A model generated the notes under the pieces. It was not told the origin of the DNA. It saw nothing but the letters and a program-made list of their open reading frames with translations, and ran no database searches. A stretch of DNA of 64,000 bases. Source: Desulfolinea sp050305405. Lineage in GTDB: Bacteria > Chloroflexota > Anaerolineae > Anaerolineales > Villigracilaceae. Location of the stretch: contig JBNLFG010000005.1 of assembly GCA_050305405.1 (NCBI GenBank), positions 62,001-126,000 on the forward strand, in the 5' to 3' direction. Positions within the stretch are counted from its first letter, which is position 1. The number at the start of each line of letters is the position of its first letter. Below, piece after piece: positions 58,581 to 64,000 of the stretch. The position numbers and the translations under genes are program-made.

Positions 58581-59459
58581 ATGATGTTGGATACAGGCTT
58601 AAAAGATAAAGTTGCGATCATTACCGGAGCAAACAATCCCTATGGTATCGGAGCAGGGATAGCCAAAGCGTTGGCGGCACAAGGCGTTAAAGTCTTTCTA
58701 CATTATTTTCGTGAAGTCAAACCACCAACACAAGAAGCAGATAATAGTGAACAAGGGGAAGCTTTCTATTATTCACAAAAATCAAAGACAGCAGATGAAA
58801 TACTTGCAACCATACGCGAAACAGGTGCTGAAGCTGAAGCTTGGGAAGCCGATCTGTCCATCCCCGAAAATATTCATCTGCTATTCGACAACGCTGAAGC
58901 AACTTTCGGGAAAGTAGATATTCTCGTCAACAATGCCGCTTATTGGGAAGCGGACACTTTCGTCCCGGTAGCGGATGATCTGGTCAACAAATTCGTCGAA
59001 GCATGGACAGATGCACCGAACTTGATCACAGCAACCAGTTTTGATCGTGTTTTTGCCGTGAATACGCGTGCGATCTCTCTTATGATGGTTGAATTTACCA
59101 AACGGCACACACAGCGTAAAAGCAATTGGGGACGCATTATCAACATCAGCACGGACGGCGCATATAGTTTCCCATCCGAAGTTTCGTATGGCGCCAGCAA
59201 ATTAGCGATGGAAGGCTACAGCCGCAGTGCAGCAAATGAGTTTGGTCAATATGGCATCACAGTCAACATTGTTTCGCCGGGTGCGATCCAAACAGGCTGG
59301 CTGACGCCGGACCTAGAAGAAGAGATCGCTGCCTCCTATCCCATGAGACGTATTGGCTACCCTGAAGATATAGCAGATGCGGTTGTCTTTTTCGCATCCG
59401 AACAGGCACGCTGGGTCACAGGACAGACGCTCAACGTTGGTGGTGGAAATAAGATGTAA
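58581..59459 (+). CDS. Short-chain dehydrogenase/reductase
   Basis: 292 residues from the ATG at 58581 (AGAGAGGT upstream). Cofactor motif TGANNPYGIGAGIA near the N-terminus, NNAAYW, and the catalytic YGASK with an upstream Ser (INISTDGAYSF). Closest in pattern to 3-oxoacyl-ACP-reductase-like SDRs, with an insert at about 55-75. Substrate unknown. Flanked by direct repeats and so possibly a mobile or duplicated single-gene unit. Confidence 0.88.
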   Translation: MMLDTGLKDKVAIITGANNPYGIGAGIAKALAAQGVKVFLHYFREVKPPTQEADNSEQGEAFYYSQKSKTADEILATIRETGAEAEAWEADLSIPENIHLLFDNAEATFGKVDILVNNAAYWEADTFVPVADDLVNKFVEAWTDAPNLITATSFDRVFAVNTRAISLMMVEFTKRHTQRKSNWGRIINISTDGAYSFPSEVSYGASKLAMEGYSRSAANEFGQYGITVNIVSPGAIQTGWLTPDLEEEIAASYPMRRIGYPEDIADAVVFFASEQARWVTGQTLNVGGGNKM

Positions 59460-59464
59460 ATGAT

Positions 59465-59542
59465 TCAAAGTCACAAGTTTCAAGTTGCAAATCACAAGAG
59501 GCCCGCATGTGCGGGCTTTTTCTTTTCGGTGGTGCTATACTT
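59465..59542 (+). repeat. Direct repeat right of the SDR gene (terminator plus -10 box)
   Basis: Counterpart of 58474-58550: AAGTCACAAGTTTCAAGTTGC, the GCCCGC-ATGT-GCGGGC terminator (59501-59516, followed by T residues) and GGTGCTATACTT, the likely -10 region of the histidine phosphatase gene. Confidence 0.6.
59501..59522 (+). terminator. Terminator of the SDR gene
   Basis: Six-bp GC stem GCCCGC/GCGGGC with loop ATGT, followed by five T. Confidence 0.8.
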
Positions 59543-59582
59543 TTATGAAAGAAAACAAAGGAAATAAACACATAGAACATAT

Positions 59583-60221
59583 ATGAAACCAAAACGAATT
59601 ATCCTAATTAGACATGGCGAATCAGAAGGCAATGTCGACAAACAACACTACGAAGAAGTTCCAGATTATGCCCTGAATCTGACAAAACGGGGAATAAAGC
59701 AAGCTCAGCAGGCAGGGCAGAAAATCAAGGAGATTATCGGGAACGAAAAACTGAGTGTATATATTTCTCCATTTTTCCGCACGCGCCAGACTTTTGCCGA
59801 GATCAGGAAGAGTGTTGGCAAGAATGTCGTTAGAGCCATTGAAGACCCACGCATCCGCGAACAAGAGTGGGGACACCTACGCCCAATTGACGCGAATGAA
59901 GAGATCAAAAAGGAACGCGACGAATACAGCACCTTTTATTTTCGCATCCCTGACGGCGAATCTGGCGCTGATGTTTACGACCGTGTTAGCACTTTTATGG
60001 AAACCTTACACCGCGATTTTCGAAAGAAAGGTTTTCCGAAAAATGCACTGATCGTCACGCACGGCATGACCCTGCGCCTTTTCCTGATGAAGTGGTTTCA
60101 TTGGACAGTCGAAGAATTTGAAAATGTGCATAATCCCAAAAACTGTCAAATTGTCGTGATGGAAAAACAAGAAAATGGCAAATACAAACTAATCAGCGAA
60201 TTGAAAAAGAGAAACCTATGA
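59583..60221 (+). CDS. Histidine phosphatase family protein (phosphoglycerate mutase-like)
   Basis: 212 residues. The RHG motif is LIRHGESEGNVD, with the phosphorylated His; the partner Arg is in SPFFRTRQTF, the acid Glu in IREQEWGHLRP and the second His in VTHGMTLRLFL. Complete catalytic set. Substrate unknown. Its stop overlaps the next gene's ATG (ATGA). Confidence 0.9.
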   Translation: MKPKRIILIRHGESEGNVDKQHYEEVPDYALNLTKRGIKQAQQAGQKIKEIIGNEKLSVYISPFFRTRQTFAEIRKSVGKNVVRAIEDPRIREQEWGHLRPIDANEEIKKERDEYSTFYFRIPDGESGADVYDRVSTFMETLHRDFRKKGFPKNALIVTHGMTLRLFLMKWFHWTVEEFENVHNPKNCQIVVMEKQENGKYKLISELKKRNL

Positions 60222-60931
60222 CCACCTTCGAAACCATCTTCTCCCCCATTTCCGCCGGTCGTTTGCTTGACGTGGCGACTGGTCGCGGCGGTTTTATCCA
60301 CGCCTTAGTCGAAACCTTGCATAGTTACGACGAAATCATCGGCATCGACACCATTGCAGGCACAGAAGCGATCTTCACAGAAACCTTCGCTGATAAACCG
60401 ATCTCCTATCGGCAAATGGATGCGTCCACGCTGGAATTTGACGATGCCAGCTTCGGCACGGTCTGCATCGCCAATTCACTGCATCACATGCCCGATCCAG
60501 TACTGGTCTTGGCAGAGATGCAACGCGTGCTCAAACCGGGCGGCAGATTCATCATCAGTGAGATGTTTCGCGATGGGCTGACGGATGCACAGGAAACCCA
60601 TGCGCTGCTGCATCACTGGTGGGCGGCGGTCGATAGCGCGGAAGGCATCGTCCATAACGAGACGTACACAAAGCAGGAACTCGTTGATTTGGCAAAAGGC
60701 ACAGAAATAAGCGAATGGGCATTTCACGAGGTCGCCTATCTCGATGAAGACCCCAAAGACGAAGCGACGATCAAGCAGCTTGACCAGATCATTGACAGGT
60801 ACATCAGTAAGGCAGAAAATCTGTCCAACGGCGGCACGCAGCTGATTGAACGAGGCCAAGCCCTGCGCACGCGCGTCCACGAGATCGGCTTTCATGGCGC
60901 GACGGCTTTGGTCGCCATTGGCATGAAATAG
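60218..60931 (+). CDS. SAM-dependent methyltransferase (class I)
   Basis: 237 residues. Motif I LDVATGRGGFIHALV, then GIDTIAGTE, and SLHHMPDPVLVLAEMQRVLKPGG-type motifs of Methyltransf_11. Coupled to the histidine phosphatase by a 4-base overlap, suggesting a shared pathway. Substrate unknown. Confidence 0.86.
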   Translation: MTTFETIFSPISAGRLLDVATGRGGFIHALVETLHSYDEIIGIDTIAGTEAIFTETFADKPISYRQMDASTLEFDDASFGTVCIANSLHHMPDPVLVLAEMQRVLKPGGRFIISEMFRDGLTDAQETHALLHHWWAAVDSAEGIVHNETYTKQELVDLAKGTEISEWAFHEVAYLDEDPKDEATIKQLDQIIDRYISKAENLSNGGTQLIERGQALRTRVHEIGFHGATALVAIGMK

Positions 60932-61057
60932 TAAAAATGTGCGTCGCACCAGAAAGATGGCATCCGTCATTTGACGAGTAAAATATCCATCGACAAGCAT
61001 TTTTCTCTTAAACTTGGTGCGACGCACACCATCCCCCTAATCCAAAAAGGAATCAAA

Positions 61058-62452
61058 ATGACCAACCCCCATCTATCCCTTGACCAGAAAATTCTCGGTG
61101 ACATTTATTCAAGTCGTGCAGCGATGGAAAACCTTGAAGTACTCTGCGACGAGTTCGGCTCGCGCTTTGGCGGCACGGAGGGCGAAAAGCTCGCCGCAGA
61201 TTTCATCGCTGCCAAGTATGAAGAATATGGGCTGAAAAACGTCCATCTGGAACCGTTCGAATATCTCGGGTGGCGGCGCGGCGAGGTAACGCTTGAGATC
61301 ATCGAACCGATCCAGAAGGAAATTTCCTGCATCACCCTGCCGCATTCACCCGCTTGCGAAGTCGAGGGTGAAGTCTTTTTCATCGGTGAAGGACATCCCG
61401 ACGACTTCGACAAACACGCCGATGAGATCAAAGGAAAGTTTCTGATGACCAACAGCGTGCTCTATCCCAAGAAAAGCCCGCGCTGGATCCATCGGCAGGA
61501 GAAGTTCGGGCGCAGCCTGATGGCGGGCGCGACGGGCTTCATTTTCGTCAATCACTATCCGGGCTACGGCCCCGCTACGGGTGGCATCGGTAGTCATGGG
61601 ATGGGTGCCCCAATTCCCGGTGTTTCGATTTCGAAGGAAAACGGTGATTTCATTCAGCGGCTTGCGAAGAAGCACGGCAAAGTCAAGATGCGCATCACCA
61701 GCAGCGATAAACTCGAAAAGATGACCTCCTGGAACGTGGTCGGCGACCTGCCCGGCACGGAGCATCCTGACGAGATCATTTTGATGGGCAGCCACTACGA
61801 CGGACACGACATCTCACAGGGTGCCAGCGACCCCGCCTCGGGCGTGGTTTCGGTGCTCGAAGCGGCACGCGTGCTCGGCAAATATGCCCAACTGCCGCGC
61901 ACCATCCGCTTTGTGATGTGGGGCGTCGAAGAGATCGGTCTGCTCGGTTCAACCGCTTACGCCAACGCCCATGCCGACGAGCTGCAAAAGAACGTCGGCT
62001 TCTATCTCAACATGGATGGCGCGGGCGGCATGCCCATCAAGGACATCAATCTGCACGCCTGGCACGATCTGCAAGGCACCTTCGAAAAATATCGCGACGA
62101 AATGGCACTCGATTTCGCCATCGGGCAATCTTTTCACTCCGCGTCCGACCACTACCCGCTGCTGCTCAAAGGCGCCATCACCGGCGGTATTGAGGCTGTC
62201 CGCCAAACGGCAACCGGACGCGGTTATGGGCACACTCAATTTGATACAGTCGACAAAGTCACCATACAGGGTGTTCGAGAAGCCGCATCCCTTGCGGCAC
62301 GCATCGTACTGCGCGTCGCGCTCGAGGAGAATTGGCCTGCTACCCCGCGGGACGCATCTGCCGTAGACGAACTTTTGAACCAGCCGTCCCGCACCGAGAT
62401 ACAGGCATTCAACGCAAAGATGGACGCGTATCACGGCAAACGAGAGTTTTAG
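61058..62452 (+). CDS. M28-family zinc aminopeptidase
   Basis: 464 residues from MTNPHLSL (AAAAAGGA upstream); no signal peptide, so probably cytosolic. PA-like domain (about 100-215), then the metal site: His in MGSHYDGHD, Asp in GASDPASGV, the catalytic Glu-Glu in WGVEEIGLLG, Asp in LNMDGAG and a C-terminal His in GYGHTQFDTVDK. Removes N-terminal residues from peptides, or acts as a carboxypeptidase-like member; specificity cannot be told. Confidence 0.9.
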   Translation: MTNPHLSLDQKILGDIYSSRAAMENLEVLCDEFGSRFGGTEGEKLAADFIAAKYEEYGLKNVHLEPFEYLGWRRGEVTLEIIEPIQKEISCITLPHSPACEVEGEVFFIGEGHPDDFDKHADEIKGKFLMTNSVLYPKKSPRWIHRQEKFGRSLMAGATGFIFVNHYPGYGPATGGIGSHGMGAPIPGVSISKENGDFIQRLAKKHGKVKMRITSSDKLEKMTSWNVVGDLPGTEHPDEIILMGSHYDGHDISQGASDPASGVVSVLEAARVLGKYAQLPRTIRFVMWGVEEIGLLGSTAYANAHADELQKNVGFYLNMDGAGGMPIKDINLHAWHDLQGTFEKYRDEMALDFAIGQSFHSASDHYPLLLKGAITGGIEAVRQTATGRGYGHTQFDTVDKVTIQGVREAASLAARIVLRVALEENWPATPRDASAVDELLNQPSRTEIQAFNAKMDAYHGKREF

Positions 62453-62471
62453 CAAAACAAAAAGTACACAA

Positions 62472-62500
62472 AAAGCCCGCGAAAAAATCGCGGGCTTTTT
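62472..62500 (+). terminator. Terminator of the M28 peptidase gene
   Basis: Eleven-bp stem AAAGCCCGCGA/TCGCGGGCTTT with an A loop and trailing T run. Confidence 0.87.
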
Positions 62501-62516
62501 TAATTTCTGACACCAT

Positions 62517-62608
62517 CCCCCTCTAACTCCCCTCAAAGGGGGGGAACTTGTCCCTTCCCCCTTCGGGGCGCGAAGCGGTTTCTTTTCCAGAAAGCTAGGA
62601 AGGGGGAA
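62517..62608. repeat. C/G-run spacer repeat
   Basis: Alternating C-rich and G-rich runs (CTCCCCTCAAAGGGGGGG and CCTTCCCCC...GGAAGGGGG) that can pair with one another. Such spacers are dispersed in bacterial genomes; no gene here. Confidence 0.45.
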
Positions 62609-62615
62609 ACAAAAC

Positions 62616-63407
62616 CTACCGCATCAATCCTTCATCCAAAAGTAACTGATGAACTGCATTGAACCCATCCACCTGCGCCTGTGTCAGCGTCCTTGCTTCG
62701 ACGAGCGCGGCAAAAATCTCAGGCTGCATCTGATCCACACTTTGGGCACCGGGGCGAATATCATTCTCAACCATGTAGGCGCTCAAGGCTTCATGCACCA
62801 GCAGGAAATTATCTGCCTGTGCCTGATCGATCAGCCCCGCATCCATGGCATCGGTGACCATTGCTTCGTGCTGCATGCGCTCAAATTCAGGATCGTACAT
62901 CTCGCCGCCCATGCCACTGCCGGAGGGCATCGCTGTTCCTGCGCCGAGCGCACGGACATAATTAATCGCATCCCAAATCTCTTCCTCTGTCAGTTTCTCT
63001 TTGAAGGTCGGCATTCCCGTCCCAAACTCAGCACCGCCTTCGTTCACGCGCCAGAAGAGATAGCTATCACTCATCATCTGGCTGGTGTGTGCAATAAAGG
63101 CTGGCGATGGATCCAACTGCTGGCCGGTTTGACCGTCGCCCATCCCGCCGTCACCATGACACTCCGCACAATTGATGCGGAAAATCTCCTGCCCACGCGC
63201 GATAGATGCTTCGTCATCTGCGCTGACAGGGCTACCTTTGCCCGCATACTGCTCCGGCACAGTGCTATGATGCAATTGCATCGTGATACTGCCATTGCCG
63301 CCACCCATCATCGGGCCGCCACCCATGCCAGCAGTTGCTTCTTCTGCTGGAGAACAAGCCCCTAATGCCAACACCAAAATCACGCTCAATACCAATAACT
63401 TTTTCAT
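62616..63407 (-). CDS. Monohaem cytochrome c lipoprotein
   Basis: 263 residues. Lipobox LGAC (Cys18), a Gly/Met-rich segment (GMGGGPMMGGGN), then a cytochrome c domain: CAECHGDGGMGDG holds the haem and the Met in GTGMPTFKEKLTEEEIWDAINYVRAL is the likely sixth ligand. The C-terminal ~95 residues form a helical, haem-free domain with two related segments (MDAGLIDQAQADNFLLVHEAL and VEARTLTQAQVDGFNAVHQLL). Extracytoplasmic electron carrier; partner unknown. No close ribosome partner gene. Confidence 0.87.
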   Translation of the reverse strand: MKKLLVLSVILVLALGACSPAEEATAGMGGGPMMGGGNGSITMQLHHSTVPEQYAGKGSPVSADDEASIARGQEIFRINCAECHGDGGMGDGQTGQQLDPSPAFIAHTSQMMSDSYLFWRVNEGGAEFGTGMPTFKEKLTEEEIWDAINYVRALGAGTAMPSGSGMGGEMYDPEFERMQHEAMVTDAMDAGLIDQAQADNFLLVHEALSAYMVENDIRPGAQSVDQMQPEIFAALVEARTLTQAQVDGFNAVHQLLLDEGLMR

Positions 63408-63516
63408 TTCTTTCTCTCCTATATTTTGGGATAGTTCTATGCCATTTTATCGAAGTACCAGTCCCTAAACAAGGCGGATTTGAATTTCGCCATAATGTCT
63501 ACACAAGTAAAAGAAA

Positions 63517-63545
63517 AAAGCCGTGACCTGAATGGTCACGGCTTT
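63517..63545 (-). terminator. Terminator of the partial gene at the window end
   Basis: Twelve-bp stem AAAGCCGTGACC/GGTCACGGCTTT with a 5-base loop and T-rich 3' side on the minus strand. Confidence 0.83.
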
Positions 63546-63564
63546 TAGACAAATTAGGAGTTTT

Positions 63565-64000
63565 CTATTCTTCGACCACGGGCAACGGAACATAGCCCAG
63601 GATGGTATAGGGGTATTTATCGGTAGCAACTAAAAATCCAGCATCGTAGCGCACTAAACCTTCAAGGTTGCGCAGGTTGCCGTCTGCCATCAATTGGAGC
63701 ATGATCGGAGCAGTATCCATCACTGTGATTCCATCAGGGCTGTAGTTCAACTCAATCAGGCGTTCCACACCAGCGCTGGCTGCGTGTGTCGGGCCTTTAC
63801 CAAATGTCTCAAAGATGGGGTCAGCATCTGAGCCCAAAACTTCTTCCCCGGGGAAGAAATAGTTAATAACCCAGAAGTTATTATTCTCGTCCAGCGCGGT
63901 TGCATCGGTGACGCGGAATTCCACGTTCTGCAAAGGCACGGTACCTGCTTCGCTCAAGTCGGTGCCAAAGACATGTCCGACCGGGTTGGCATTCACCGCC
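63565..64000 (-). CDS. C-terminal part of a protein of unknown function (5' end outside window)
   Basis: At least 145 residues; the frame stays open to the window edge, so the GTG at 63996 is not necessarily the start. The visible part is beta-rich (ATALDENNNFWVINYFFPGEE, RNLEGLVRYDAGFLVATDKYP), with a repeating pattern like a beta-propeller blade such as in esterase-like phytase-type or SMP-30-like proteins (weak). No signal or catalytic motif can be assessed. Confidence 0.7.
   Translation of the reverse strand, partial: AVNANPVGHVFGTDLSEAGTVPLQNVEFRVTDATALDENNNFWVINYFFPGEEVLGSDADPIFETFGKGPTHAASAGVERLIELNYSPDGITVMDTAPIMLQLMADGNLRNLEGLVRYDAGFLVATDKYPYTILGYVPLPVVEE

Noticed and set aside
1..64000. 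CRISPR arrays, rRNA, tRNA genes and insertion sequences
   Set aside because: Reading the intergenic regions on both strands showed no regularly spaced repeats, no cloverleaf with a GTTC arm and CCA end, and no transposase-like frame.

Overview
The window looks like chromosomal DNA of a member of the Chloroflexota, most likely class Anaerolineae. This is an inference from gene content: lipoproteins with long Thr/Pro linkers ahead of LysM domains, a DUF4388 protein beside a small GTPase, a double-domain ThyX-like protein, a selenocysteine-containing SelD, a split methylmalonyl-CoA mutase and a complete system I cytochrome c maturation set. I saw no rRNA, tRNA, CRISPR array, transposase or phage structural gene.

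Layout. 1-15.4 kb: a partial sensor kinase faces a long minus-strand stretch. That stretch holds a lytic transglycosylase/membrane protein operon behind a candidate LexA box, a hydrolase, GTPase plus DUF4388, a LysM lipoprotein, the ThyX-like protein and the translation cluster nusA-ylxR-infB-rbfA-nrnA-truB-ribF. 15.4-19 kb: divergent ubiE, a methyltransferase, an NAD-dependent epimerase and a URO-D-like protein. 19-24 kb: an accessory, partly AT-rich island. It has a membrane TIR protein bracketed by decayed copies of the epimerase/URO-D gene ends, then a translationally coupled pair: an RnlA-type HEPN toxin fused to RNase HIII, and a TPR protein ending in a cold-shock-like domain. 24-25.6 kb: methylmalonyl-CoA mutase large subunit.

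25.7-35.4 kb: a probable peptide-modification locus. Three related membrane proteins end in Cys-Ala repeat tails (6-9 Cys, all closing with AGGGR). They are followed by a radical SAM/SPASM enzyme with a PqqD-like N-terminus and by a homologue of that enzyme that has lost the cluster cysteines. 35.4-43.7 kb: mixed housekeeping genes (signal peptidase I, tsaD, PilZ, phosphatase, LysM, selD, SPFH).

43.9-58.5 kb: a respiratory block. Two multihaem cytochromes, a NarX/NarL-like two-component pair and the ccm genes E, F, H, G, an I-like gene, a dihaem cytochrome, A, B, C and a 50-residue CcmD-like gene act together to make and probably regulate c-type cytochromes. The spacers carry several REP/MITE-like elements. 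58.5-64 kb: an SDR, a histidine phosphatase, a methyltransferase, an M28 peptidase, a monohaem cytochrome and a partial gene.

The two most notable finds are the RnlA-RNase HIII fusion operon and the Cys-Ala-tail/radical SAM locus.
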